Assembly: GCA_030150485.1 (NCBI GenBank)
Contig: JASLFZ010000025.1
Coordinates: 1-21,637, forward strand
From: Candidatus Saccharimonadales bacterium
GTDB taxonomy: Bacteria; Patescibacteriota; Saccharimonadia; UBA4664; SCTI01
Direction of reading: 5' to 3'
Length of the DNA: 21,637 bases
A program made the position numbers and the translations under genes. Below, piece by piece: positions 13,341 to 20,308 of this stretch. Each line of letters starts with the position of its first letter. The first letter of the stretch is position 1. The notes under the pieces were generated by a model that saw only the letters and a list, made by a program, of their open reading frames with translations, did no database searches and was not told the DNA's origin.

Positions 13341-14732
13341 TTATGACTTCTTAGGTGGCACCGTCTTAATATGGGCTTCCGCCAACGCCTGTGCGGAGGC
13401 TGCGGCCGGCGCCCCCATCAATGGGTCTCGCGCATCACCAGTCTTAGGAAAAGCGATCACCTCTCGGATGTTTGGCTCGTCGGCAAGCAGCATCACCAGT
13501 CGATCAATACCCGGAGCCATTCCTCCGTGCGGAGGAGCGCCATATTTAAACGCTTCAATAATATGGCCAAACTTAGCCTGAATTTCTTTTTCGCCCAAAC
13601 CGAGGAGTTCAAATATCTGGCGTTGCAAGCTGCCGTCGTGAATCCTAATTGAGCCACTCGAAATCTCGTAGCCGTTAAGCACCAAATCATAACAGTCAGC
13701 CCGCGCCTTAAGGGGATCGGTAGCCAGCACACCAATGTCCTCCGGCTTTGGCGCAGTAAAAGGGTGGTGCATGGCCTTCAACCCGTCCTTGTCTCCACGT
13801 TCGAACATAGGAAAGTCTACCACCCAGGCAAATGCCAACTCATTTGGATCATCCGGATTGTTCCTGAGATCTGGCTTATCGGTGCCATATTTCTCCATCG
13901 CTTCGGCATAGGTTAGGCGAGGAAATGGAGTCTTAGATATTTTTTTGTCCGGAGTAACCTGGTTTACCAGTTTAGTCACAAGTCGCTCATTTAAGTCCAA
14001 GATATCTTCTTGAGTGACAAACGACATTTCCAAGTCGAGTTGAGTAAACTCAGGCTGCCGGTCCCCACGCTGATCTTCATCGCGCATGCATCGCGCAATT
14101 TGAAAGTAGCGTCCTACGCCACCCACCATTAAAAGTTGCTTAAACTGCTGGGGAGATTGCGGTAAAACGTAAAACGTTTCGGCGTGAAGCCGCGAGGGCA
14201 CCAAAAACTCCCGCGCCCCTTCGGGTGTACCCTTCGTTAACATAGGAGTTTCTATTTCGATAAATCCTTCGTTGTCCAAATAGTCGCGTATAAACTTAAT
14301 GACTTTATGGCGCAGCTTGAGGTTGGCCGCCATCCGCTCGCTGCGGAGGTCTAGGTAGCGATACTTGAGGCGCAGCTCCTCGTTAACGTCGCGTGTATCT
14401 TTTTTGATCTCAAAAGGCAGCTCGGCACTTTCGTTCAGCACCACCACCTCGCTCGCGCCCAGCTCGATAGTACCGGTCGGCAGCTTGGTGTTCACAAAAC
14501 GCTCGCCGCGCTTCCGTACCTCGCCGGTCACCGCCACCACATACTCGTTGCCAAGCTTGGGCAGCGTGCTGGGATCGCTCACCACTACTTGCAGTACGGC
14601 GGTATGATCGCGCACCTCAACAAAGGCGATTTTGCCCATGTTGCGAATGGTGTGCACCCAACCGCGCACCGTCAGCGTCTCGCCAACGTGCTCCAGAGCT
14701 TCAATAATAGTGGTCGTTTTTGGCTTTGTCAT
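13341..14732 (-). CDS. aspS: Aspartyl-tRNA synthetase lacking the GAD insertion
   Basis: Charges tRNA-Asp. Class IIb architecture: an OB-fold anticodon domain (~1-105, VRGWVHTIRNMGKIAFVEVRD), RYLDLR (125-130), TPEGAREFLVPSR, LPQSPQQFKQLLM (190-202), motif 2 RDEDQRGDRQPEFTQLDLE (217-235), HHPFTAP (322-328), SGSIRIHDG, and motif 3 GMAPGIDRL (404-412). Bacterial enzymes are ~590 residues with a GAD domain inserted after the YGTDKPDLR motif. Here that motif (282-290) is followed after ~10 residues by the catalytic-core strand WVVDFPMF, so the insertion is absent and the protein is 463 residues. The ATG at 14732 has no Shine-Dalgarno; a -10-like box ends 7 nt upstream. Confidence 0.95.
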   Translation of the reverse strand: MTKPKTTTIIEALEHVGETLTVRGWVHTIRNMGKIAFVEVRDHTAVLQVVVSDPSTLPKLGNEYVVAVTGEVRKRGERFVNTKLPTGTIELGASEVVVLNESAELPFEIKKDTRDVNEELRLKYRYLDLRSERMAANLKLRHKVIKFIRDYLDNEGFIEIETPMLTKGTPEGAREFLVPSRLHAETFYVLPQSPQQFKQLLMVGGVGRYFQIARCMRDEDQRGDRQPEFTQLDLEMSFVTQEDILDLNERLVTKLVNQVTPDKKISKTPFPRLTYAEAMEKYGTDKPDLRNNPDDPNELAFAWVVDFPMFERGDKDGLKAMHHPFTAPKPEDIGVLATDPLKARADCYDLVLNGYEISSGSIRIHDGSLQRQIFELLGLGEKEIQAKFGHIIEAFKYGAPPHGGMAPGIDRLVMLLADEPNIREVIAFPKTGDARDPLMGAPAAASAQALAEAHIKTVPPKKS

Positions 14733-14739
14733 GGTTGTT

Positions 14740-14745
14740 AGGATA
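14740..14745 (-). promoter_or_regulatory. Possible -10 box for a leaderless aspS mRNA
   Basis: TATCCT (4 of 6 matches) followed by exactly 7 nt and ATG, in the 41-nt gap after zwf. No -35 is visible. Confidence 0.3.
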
Positions 14746-14773
14746 GCGGACTGGCCCCAAAAATGCGACCCTC

Positions 14774-16111
14774 CTAAGCTGGTCCGTTTGAGCCAAACGG
14801 ATAAATACGCAGCCCCTCGCCGTCACGCAGCCACGCCTGCAGCACCGGCTCCACCACCTCCCACGTTGCGAGCACCTCGTCGTTACTCGTAAAGTTGGTT
14901 TGATCACCGGCGATAGCTTCAAACAAAACTCGCTCATAGCTATCAGCCTGGCGCCCCTCTTTCGGCTTATATGCCAGCTCAAGCGGCGCCAGTATGTGGC
15001 TCAAGCCGGGCTGCTTGCCCGCTAGCTGTAGCGTGATGCCCTCGTCCGGCGCCAACACAAAGCTTAGCCGATCCGGAGCCGCTGGCGCGCCGCTCTTAAA
15101 AAAAATCCTGATCTCGCTGCGCTTGGCATCGAGGCCTTTACCGGTCTGCACGATTATCGGTATGCCGCGCCACCGATCGTTATCGATCTGCAGCTCCAGG
15201 CGGGCATAGGTCTCCACGAACGAGTCGGGCTTACCCACCTCCTCCTTATATACGTCGTACTGGCCACGCAGCGCCGCTTTGGTAACCGTAGCGGCGTTAA
15301 ACGGCGTCACAGCCCGAATCACCTGAGCGCGAGCCTCATGCAAGCTGGCCGGGGCGTCATCAGCCGGCGGCTCCATTGTTGCGAGCGCCATCAGCGCCAA
15401 AAGATGACTCTGAATCAGATCGCGCAGCGCACCGGTCTGCTCGTAAAAATCCACTCTCCCTTCAATACCAATCTTTTCGCTGGCCTCAATCTCGATCCGT
15501 TCAATGTACTCATGGTTCCACAGCGCTTCTAAAATTGGATTGTGAAATCGCAGCGCGGTAAGATTTTGGGCGATCTCCTTAGCGACGTAGTGGTCAATCC
15601 GGTATATCTGCTCCTCCTTAAACGCGCCGTGCAAATGGCCGGCTAGCTCCTTGGCCGAGGCCAGATCATCCCCAAACGGCTTCTCCATTAACAGCCGCGT
15701 AGTGATGTTTGGCACATCATTGAGGCCAACTGTCTTAAAGGCGTTCACCACCTTCCCCGCCACCGTCGGCGGCACCGAGAGGTAAAACAGCCGGTTCGCA
15801 TCGCCAGCACCCTCCTCAATCGTACCCAGTGCGGTTTTAAGCTGCTCGTAGTCGTCCGCATCGCCGCTATCCATGCGAATCACCTGCATGAGGCTCCGCA
15901 ATCGCTCCAGTACCGCAGGATCGGCAGAGTCTCCCACATACTGCTTGGTCTTATCGATTAAGCCATCGACCGTGACCTCGCGCCGCGCCGCGCCAATCAA
16001 GTGAAAATCTGGCGGCAGCTTATTTTCGGCCAGCAGCCAGTAGAGCGCCGGCATCAGCTTGCGCGCGGCCAAATCTCCCGAAACGCCAAACACCACCAGT
16101 GTTGTAGTCAA
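14774..16111 (-). CDS. zwf: Glucose-6-phosphate 1-dehydrogenase
   Basis: Oxidises glucose-6-phosphate to 6-phosphogluconolactone and yields NADPH. 445 residues. Cofactor-binding GVSGDLAARK at 9-18 (the family GASGDLA), EKPFG (143-147), the substrate-binding RIDHYVAKE (171-179; usually RIDHYLGKE), and GALRDLIQSHL with the catalytic His236. The start is TTG at 16111: it overlaps the msrA TGA by 4 nt, GGAG lies 8 nt upstream, and no ATG precedes the fold. Placement behind msrB-msrA links NADPH supply (via thioredoxin) with repair of oxidised methionine. Confidence 0.95.
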   Translation of the reverse strand: MTTTLVVFGVSGDLAARKLMPALYWLLAENKLPPDFHLIGAARREVTVDGLIDKTKQYVGDSADPAVLERLRSLMQVIRMDSGDADDYEQLKTALGTIEEGAGDANRLFYLSVPPTVAGKVVNAFKTVGLNDVPNITTRLLMEKPFGDDLASAKELAGHLHGAFKEEQIYRIDHYVAKEIAQNLTALRFHNPILEALWNHEYIERIEIEASEKIGIEGRVDFYEQTGALRDLIQSHLLALMALATMEPPADDAPASLHEARAQVIRAVTPFNAATVTKAALRGQYDVYKEEVGKPDSFVETYARLELQIDNDRWRGIPIIVQTGKGLDAKRSEIRIFFKSGAPAAPDRLSFVLAPDEGITLQLAGKQPGLSHILAPLELAYKPKEGRQADSYERVLFEAIAGDQTNFTSNDEVLATWEVVEPVLQAWLRDGEGLRIYPFGSNGPA

Positions 16112-16593
16112 TGTGCTAACTCCGGCGTACAGGTTGAAAGCCCACGCTTCTCTAGGTATTGCTGATGATAGTCTTCAGCTCCGTAAAACGGCCCCGCTGC
16201 CACTATTTCGGTTACGACTGGATCTTTAAAACGCCCACTGGCTGCAAGCTTTTCCTTAGATGCCGTGGCCGCAGCCTGCTGCTCAGGCGAATGATAAAAA
16301 ATTGCCGAACGATACTGCGTGCCACGATCGGGGCCCTGACGGTTCAACTGAGTAGGGTCATGCAACTGCCAAAAATGCCTTAACAAATCCTCATAGGTTA
16401 CTACGCTCTCATCAAACTCAACCTCCACCGACTCCGCGTGGCCGGTTGTGCCCGTGCAAACCTGCTCATAGCTTGGGTCGGCCACGGTGCCACCGGTATA
16501 CCCTGCGTTGGTCCTCAGCACTCCGGGTATTTGCCGAAAAGCCGCCTCAACGCCCCAAAAACAGCCCCCGGCAAAGGTTGCGAGCTGGCTCAC
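16108..16593 (-). CDS. msrA: Peptide-methionine (S)-S-oxide reductase MsrA
   Basis: Repairs the S epimer of methionine sulfoxide. 161 residues with the GGCFW active-site motif (catalytic Cys11), GYTGG (31-35), PSYEQVCTGTTGHAESVEVEFD, and DPTQLNRQGPDRGTQYRSAIFY. A C-terminal Cys in the STCTPE tail could be the resolving cysteine. The start is GTG at 16593, overlapping the msrB TGA (GTGA), with AAGGA 8 nt upstream. It is the middle gene of msrB-msrA-zwf. Confidence 0.96.
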   Translation of the reverse strand: MSQLATFAGGCFWGVEAAFRQIPGVLRTNAGYTGGTVADPSYEQVCTGTTGHAESVEVEFDESVVTYEDLLRHFWQLHDPTQLNRQGPDRGTQYRSAIFYHSPEQQAAATASKEKLAASGRFKDPVVTEIVAAGPFYGAEDYHQQYLEKRGLSTCTPELAH

Positions 16594-16991
16594 GCGGTTT
16601 TTTCCTTAGGATCAAAGTCGAGCGCGAGTGAGTTAATACAAAACCGCTGGCCGGTCGGCTGTGGCCCATCCGGGAACACGTGCCCCAAGTGCGCCCCACA
16701 GTTTTTGCAGGTGACCTCCGTTCGCGTCATGCCCAAACTTCGGTCCTCGTGCAGCTCTACATGATCTTTATTGGCTGCCTCCCAAAAACTTGGCCACCCG
16801 CTGCCCGAATCAAACTTTGTGTCGCTCGCAAACAGCTCTTGGCCGCAGGCCACACAGCGATACATGCCTGCTTCCTTATTGTCTAGGTAGACTCCCGTGA
16901 AGGGCGCCTCGGTGCCTTTTTCCCGCACCACGCGGTACTGTTCGGAGGTAAGTTGTTGCTTCCACTCAGCATCAGTTTTTTGCATTGTCAT
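16590..16991 (-). CDS. msrB: Peptide-methionine (R)-S-oxide reductase MsrB
   Basis: Repairs the R epimer of methionine sulfoxide. 133 residues. Zinc cysteines are in YRCVACGQELF and VTCKNCGAHLGHVF; the substrate motif SGSGWPSFW is present; the catalytic Cys is in GQRFCINSLAL. No Shine-Dalgarno precedes ATG 16991, and a perfect TATAAT box ends 6 nt before it, so translation probably starts on a leaderless mRNA. An internal ATG at 16985 is the alternative. MsrB and MsrA are separate proteins here rather than fused. Confidence 0.96.
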   Translation of the reverse strand: MTMQKTDAEWKQQLTSEQYRVVREKGTEAPFTGVYLDNKEAGMYRCVACGQELFASDTKFDSGSGWPSFWEAANKDHVELHEDRSLGMTRTEVTCKNCGAHLGHVFPDGPQPTGQRFCINSLALDFDPKEKTA

Positions 16992-16997
16992 ACTAAT

Positions 16998-17003
16998 ATT
17001 ATA
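16998..17003 (-). promoter_or_regulatory. -10 box for a leaderless msrB-msrA-zwf mRNA
   Basis: Perfect TATAAT followed by 6 nt and the msrB ATG. The -35 region is weak and lies inside the downstream arm of the 17026-17058 hairpin. Confidence 0.65.
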
Positions 17004-17025
17004 CCTTATTTAAGCCTCTTTTATG

Positions 17026-17058
17026 CCAGAAAGGCACCGATTTTGGGTGCCTTTCTGG
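17026..17058 (-). terminator. 13-bp hairpin after the repeat-protein gene
   Basis: Perfect 13-bp stem (17026-17038 with 17046-17058) and a 7-nt loop, 19 nt beyond the stop of the 18192 gene. The following sequence is only A/T-mixed, without a clean T run, so termination strength is uncertain. Confidence 0.6.
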
Positions 17059-17076
17059 GTTACTATTTATATGGAT

Positions 17077-18192
17077 TTAGTTAACTGACGTGCTTGAGTA
17101 GTTTGTGTTATAGACCGAGCCAGATCGCGCTCCGCCGCCAATGGTGTTGCCAGACACGTTAGCCGAGCCGGACTGCGCGTTTTGCTCGCTGCTATTACTT
17201 ACATTTGTACTGTTGGTGTTCGTCGATGAGTAATTGGTCGAGGAGTTGTTGCTGATGGTATTGGTTGAGCCTGGGCCGGTCAGGGTAATCGAGTTGCTAC
17301 CGCCGCCGTTACCGCCAGACCCGTACCAAGTGTAAGATCCGCTGCCAGTGCCGTTCCAACTAGCACTCTGAACCGAAGTAGATGAGCCATTGCTGTTACT
17401 GGTCCCGCCGGAGTAGGCGCCGCCTCCAATAGTGTTACCGGAAACATTGGCGCTGCCGCTACCAGCGTTTTGATTGCTGGTGTTGTTCACATTTGTGTTA
17501 CTGGAGTTGCTAGAGTTGTAGCTGCTGTTGGAGTTGTTCGTAATCGTGTTGGTCGAGCCGGGTCCCGTCAAATAGATCGAGTTACTGCCACCGCCAGTGT
17601 TGCCGCCGTAGTAGCTAGCCGTTCCTACACCGTAGCCCATGCTGTATCCCGAACCATACCCTGAGTTGTAGCCAGTACCCCAGCCATCACTATAGGTACT
17701 GCCACCGTTATTGTTGTAACCCGAGTTACAGCTGTAGGCGCTTCCGCCATGACCCGCCGCCCAACCGGCTGTGTAGCCCGCCATATTGCCGGAGCACCAA
17801 CCCTGGCCGTAGCCACCGGTATAGGTGTTGCCGTAGTTAGTCATGCCATACATACTCCCACTTGAGCACATGTTGGCATTACCCCACCCGCTTGAACCGC
17901 TTCCGCTATTCACATTCGTCGAGTTGCCATTATAGGCGCTGCCGCTGACCGCGCTGCCGCCAATGGTGTTACCCGAAACATTCGCCGAACCCGTGCTAGC
18001 ACTTTGATAGTTATTGCTACTAGACATAAAGTCGTTTTGGTTATTTTGATAATAATTAAAGTACGACGACGAGTTGATGCCGTTGTACGATCCCGGCCCG
18101 GTGTATCCAATTGAGCCACTGGCGCTAGCTGCCCCGATTAGCCCTAAACTACCGATCGCCGCCGTTGCGATATATCTTAATGATTTGCCCAT
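17077..18192 (-). CDS. Secreted Gly/Ser/Asn/Tyr-rich repeat protein, unknown
   Basis: 371 residues. A signal peptide (MGKSLRYIATAAIGSLGLIGAASASG, cleavage near ASA-SG) exports it. The rest is low-complexity Gly, Ser, Asn, Thr and Tyr with almost no charge. GSANVSGNTIGG occurs three times (68-79, 246-257, 342-353), each followed by a Ser/Gly/Asn stretch. TGPGS occurs at 31, 209 and 305, the last two within SNSI-LTGPGSTNTI-NNS. The central part (~100-200) is Gly/Tyr-rich and holds three cysteines (109, 133, 155). No catalytic motif or anchor is seen. A surface fibre, adhesin or matrix protein is plausible; weak resemblance to curlin-type repeats is noted but not claimed. GGGGGAG precedes the ATG closely. 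Confidence 0.75.
   Translation of the reverse strand: MGKSLRYIATAAIGSLGLIGAASASGSIGYTGPGSYNGINSSSYFNYYQNNQNDFMSSSNNYQSASTGSANVSGNTIGGSAVSGSAYNGNSTNVNSGSGSSGWGNANMCSSGSMYGMTNYGNTYTGGYGQGWCSGNMAGYTAGWAAGHGGSAYSCNSGYNNNGGSTYSDGWGTGYNSGYGSGYSMGYGVGTASYYGGNTGGGSNSIYLTGPGSTNTITNNSNSSYNSSNSSNTNVNNTSNQNAGSGSANVSGNTIGGGAYSGGTSNSNGSSTSVQSASWNGTGSGSYTWYGSGGNGGGSNSITLTGPGSTNTISNNSSTNYSSTNTNSTNVSNSSEQNAQSGSANVSGNTIGGGARSGSVYNTNYSSTSVN
17134..17991 (-). repeat. Three coding repeats in the secreted protein
   Basis: Units encoding GSANVSGNTIGG lie at 17134-17169, 17422-17457 and 17956-17991. The last two belong to longer parallel modules (residues ~198-275 and ~294-370). Synonymous differences between the copies show they are not very recent duplicates. 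Confidence 0.85.
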
Positions 18193-18353
18193 ACTCCCCC
18201 TTTACAATAGGTTATGTTAATACTTACCCATCCTAACCAAAAGCGGTGCGCTATCCAATTGAAGGGCTTACAGAACCGCCCCAAATAAGTGCGTCATTTT
18301 TGTGAGTATGCCCTTGGACTGCTTGCAGTTCCGAGCATTTCTTATGCGTTGTG
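18193..18353. other. Intergenic region with a tRNA 5'-half-like remnant
   Basis: 161 bp upstream of the repeat-protein gene. The minus strand at 18238-18282 reads like the D-arm and 5' anticodon stem of a tRNA (TTCAATTGGATAGCGCACCGC, then TTTTGGTT), but no matching 3' anticodon stem, T-arm or acceptor follows. I see no other gene here and no clear promoter. Confidence 0.35.
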
Positions 18354-18926
18354 CTACGCGTTGGTAATTTTGCGCGGCGAACCAGCGTGATGCCGTTCGA
18401 GCACCTCTTTTCGCCACGCCTCCACGCTGCGCGTCCAGTACTGGGCAGACTCCGGGTCGAACCGAACAGCTTCTAGGCCTGCCGGGACTACGGTCTCCAT
18501 GCCGTTTTGGCTAAATAAGTAGTCAACTTATGGCATATGGTTCGGGTGCGCCACAACGATAGCCTTAGTGTACCCATGCTGGCGCATAATTTCGTGGCAC
18601 TGTTCGACGAGCTCGGGAGTATCAAGCCGCTGCTCCGCGGCGCGAGACTGAGAAATACGAATGACGCTTCCTTTATCGTGGCGCGCCTCATAGGCGTCGG
18701 CAATTTCAAACTGCAGGATTTTAGGGAGTAGAGGAAAGTGCGTGAACGCAAACTCGGCCAAATCCTCATTGCTAAGTCCGGGCAAAAATTTGCCGTCACG
18801 CTCACGGTAGCCATACGAGGCCCCAATCAAACAGTCAGCCGTCGCAGGATCGCCGTGCACATCGTAGTTCCCGCTTAACGCCTTATCTACGTGGTTCTTA
18901 TAATAGTTGTCTACATCGATTTTCAT
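18354..18926 (-). pseudogene. DUF218/YdcF-like protein gene interrupted by one in-frame TAA
   Basis: ATG 18926 opens 132 codons ending ...VVAHPNHMP, then TAA at 18528-18530. The same frame continues without further stops for 57 codons (VDYLFSQNGMETVVPAGLEA..., then DPESAQYWTRSVEAW) to TAG at 18354. The joined 190-residue product looks like one protein: a DCLIGASYGYRERDG opening, TPELVEQCHEIMRQHGY, and KAIVVAHPNHMP resembling the yHM-R region of DUF218 proteins, followed by a C-terminal part needed for that fold. A single CAA-to-TAA change would explain it. It may be a real pseudogene, a sequence error or a readthrough site. An internal ATG at 18500 could express the last 48 residues. The start lies 9 nt after tRNA-Trp. 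Family assignment is tentative. Confidence 0.65.
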
Positions 18927-18934
18927 AAATCCAA

Positions 18935-19011
18935 TGGCAGGGGTGGCAGGGATCGAACCCGCGACCTTCGGTTTTGGAGACCGACGCTCTAGCCAGCTGA
19001 GCTACACCCCT
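18935..19011 (-). tRNA. tRNA-Trp(CCA)
   Basis: Complete cloverleaf with acceptor AGGGGTG/CACCCCT, T-arm GCGGG-TTCGATC-CCTGC, anticodon stem TCGGT/ACCGA and loop CTCCAAA, giving anticodon CCA. The 3' CCA is encoded (18935-18937). Confidence 0.95.
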
Positions 19012-19036
19012 ATAATTCTGGCTTGATAACCCAATT

Positions 19037-19042
19037 AGTATA
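19037..19042 (-). promoter_or_regulatory. Candidate -10 box for tRNA-Trp
   Basis: TATACT on the minus strand 26 nt upstream of the tRNA 5' end; no good -35 is seen. Confidence 0.35.
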
Positions 19043-19097
19043 CTAAATTTGCTTTGCATTAGGCTAGCGGCCAAGTTGTAATAATTGCTGAGCGGTA

Positions 19098-19128
19098 GCT
19101 CGTGGGGGAGTTAATGTCCCCCACGAGC
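19098..19128 (-). terminator. GC-rich hairpin downstream of the 19698 gene
   Basis: 12-bp perfect stem (19098-19109 with 19117-19128) and a 7-nt loop, 46 nt beyond the stop at 19174. No T tract follows on the minus strand, so it could be an RNA 3'-end stabiliser rather than a true intrinsic terminator. Confidence 0.5.
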
Positions 19129-19173
19129 CCCTTGCTTACTTAGCCCATGGCCGAAGCCGTATTCATGAGGCTG

Positions 19174-19698
19174 CTAGCACCTCTGCGCGGCTACGCCGGC
19201 AGGGAAGCGCGCGGCAAGTCCACCAAGGTGAGGCAACTTGACCACAGGCGACTGCCAGGCTCCCGTGAACGCTCGTACCTTTGCCACTTGAGCGGTCATC
19301 ATGTTGAGGATCTGCTTTGCCCTTGCTTTTGCGTGCTGGTTCATTTTAAGTGCCTCGAGCAGGTTAACGTTTTCTCGTCGGAACTGTATCCCGAGAGAGA
19401 ACGCCAGGCCTAGCAGGAGAGCTAGAGCTGCGATTGCAGGCAACCCCACTAGACCACTCGCGTCGAGAGGTATCACTTGGGCTGCTTGCGTCACTGGCGT
19501 GATGATTCCACTGCTTTTGGCGAGCCCGATGGCTACGCCGGTTGCGATGGTATTGCTGCCCACTGCGTAACAGGTACTCCCGGCTTGGGCAACCGGGCTG
19601 TTTGGTGTTGCTAGCGCAATGACCACTGCGGCCATAAGCGCCAGAGCGCTGGAAATCCCCATCCAGCGATGGCTGTGATACGTCGTTTTTGATATCAC
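19174..19698 (-). CDS. Small two-pass membrane protein, unknown
   Basis: 174 residues. Hydrophobic segments at about 14-35 (ISSALALMAAVVIALA; could also be a signal anchor) and 82-105 (GLVGLPAIAALALLLGLAFSLGI), with a ~45-residue segment between them holding the single non-terminal Cys43. The C-terminal ~65 residues are basic and probably cytoplasmic (QFRRENVNLLEALKMNQHAK, then KARAKQILNMM). The GTG start at 19698 is chosen because a near-consensus promoter has its -10 ending 7 nt upstream, implying a leaderless transcript; ATG at codon 13 is the alternative and would cut the first segment short. No family is recognised. Confidence 0.65.
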   Translation of the reverse strand: MISKTTYHSHRWMGISSALALMAAVVIALATPNSPVAQAGSTCYAVGSNTIATGVAIGLAKSSGIITPVTQAAQVIPLDASGLVGLPAIAALALLLGLAFSLGIQFRRENVNLLEALKMNQHAKARAKQILNMMTAQVAKVRAFTGAWQSPVVKLPHLGGLAARFPAGVAAQRC

Positions 19699-19705
19699 GA
19701 ATACA

Positions 19706-19733
19706 ATTATAGTACGACGAATAAGCCTGTCAA
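19706..19733 (-). promoter_or_regulatory. Consensus promoter placed for a leaderless mRNA
   Basis: Perfect -35 TTGACA (19728-19733), 16-nt spacer, perfect -10 TATAAT (19706-19711), then 7 nt and the GTG at 19698. Confidence 0.75.
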
Positions 19734-19785
19734 TTAACTTATTACAGACTTATGCAAGCATTAGAGCTCTGCTTAGAGAGAATTA

Positions 19786-19947
19786 TTACTTGGTTTCGCG
19801 GTGGGCGGTGACTTTGCCATCGTGGCGGCAAAATTTGCGCAGCTCAAGCCGATCGGTGGTGTTCTTCGGATTCTTGCTCGTAGTGTAGTTGCGGTTGTGG
19901 CACTCGGTACACTCTAGCGCGAAGTAGGGACGGTTTCGCTTTGGCAT
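19786..19947 (-). CDS. rpmG: 50S ribosomal protein L33
   Basis: 53 residues: MPKRNRPYFALECTECHNRN, then YTTSKNPKNTTDRLELRKFC and RHDGKVTAHRETK, matching L33 end to end. The first zinc pair C13-x2-C16 is present. The second pair is incomplete: C40 is followed by RHD rather than PxC, so His42 or nothing replaces the fourth ligand. The ATG at 19947 has GAGG 8 nt upstream. It is the last gene of a tRNA-Thr, tRNA-Tyr, tRNA-Thr, rpmG series, a tRNA-protein arrangement common in bacteria. Confidence 0.95.
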   Translation of the reverse strand: MPKRNRPYFALECTECHNRNYTTSKNPKNTTDRLELRKFCRHDGKVTAHRETK

Positions 19948-19986
19948 TAGTAATTCCTCATTAAATCATAACTATTCGGATTATTC

Positions 19987-20061
19987 TGGAGCCGACGACA
20001 GGAATTGAACCCGCAACCTACAGTTTACAAAACTGTTGCTCTACCATTGAGCTACGTCGGC
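19987..20061 (-). tRNA. tRNA-Thr(TGT)
   Basis: Acceptor GCCGACG/CGTCGGC, anticodon stem ACAGT/ACTGT with loop TTTGTAA (anticodon UGU), standard D and T arms, encoded CCA at 19987-19989. Confidence 0.95.
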
Positions 20062-20090
20062 AGGATGTGGTTTGTGCCGTCTGGCAAAAT

Positions 20091-20176
20091 TGGTGCCGGG
20101 TGAGAGATTCGAACTCCCGAAGGTGTACACCAGCTGATTTACAGTCAGCCCCCGTTGGCCGCTTGGGTAACCCGGC
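20091..20176 (-). tRNA. tRNA-Tyr(GTA)
   Basis: Class II tRNA with a long variable arm. Acceptor GCCGGGT/ACCCGGC, anticodon stem GCTGA/TCAGC with loop CTGTAAA (anticodon GUA), encoded CCA at 20091-20093. Confidence 0.95.
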
Positions 20177-20188
20177 ATGTTGATCGCA

Positions 20189-20263
<75 letters not shown>

Positions 20264-20264
20264 A

Positions 20265-20290
20265 GAAAACAGCGCTAAAAAAGCGTTTTC
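20265..20290 (-). terminator. Possible terminator between the TPR gene and the tRNA cluster
   Basis: GAAAAC/GTTTTC outer arms (20285-20290 with 20265-20270) enclose a CGCT-T5-AGCG hairpin. The structure is imperfect, and it lies only 1 nt before the tRNA 5' end, so it could instead be part of tRNA processing. Confidence 0.3.
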
Positions 20291-20308
20291 AACCTGAATA
20301 GCATAACA

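Noticed and set aside
13341..14732. Assignment as asparaginyl-tRNA synthetase because of its short length
   Set aside because: RYLDLR, TPEGAREFLVPSR, RGDRQPEFTQ and HHPFTAP are AspRS-type signatures; only the GAD insertion is missing.
16108..16593. UGA recoded as glycine (Gracilibacteria/SR1 code)
   Set aside because: TGA terminates msrB, msrA and holB at 4-nt overlaps, and proteins end at their family lengths there.
17470..17664. Plus-strand frame rich in Val/Ala antisense to the repeat protein
   Set aside because: It is the mirror of Asn/Ser/Thr repeat codons, with no start context.
18488..18826. Minus-strand 112-residue frame overlapping the DUF218-like gene
   Set aside because: It is a shifted frame of the interrupted gene and shows no coherent domain.
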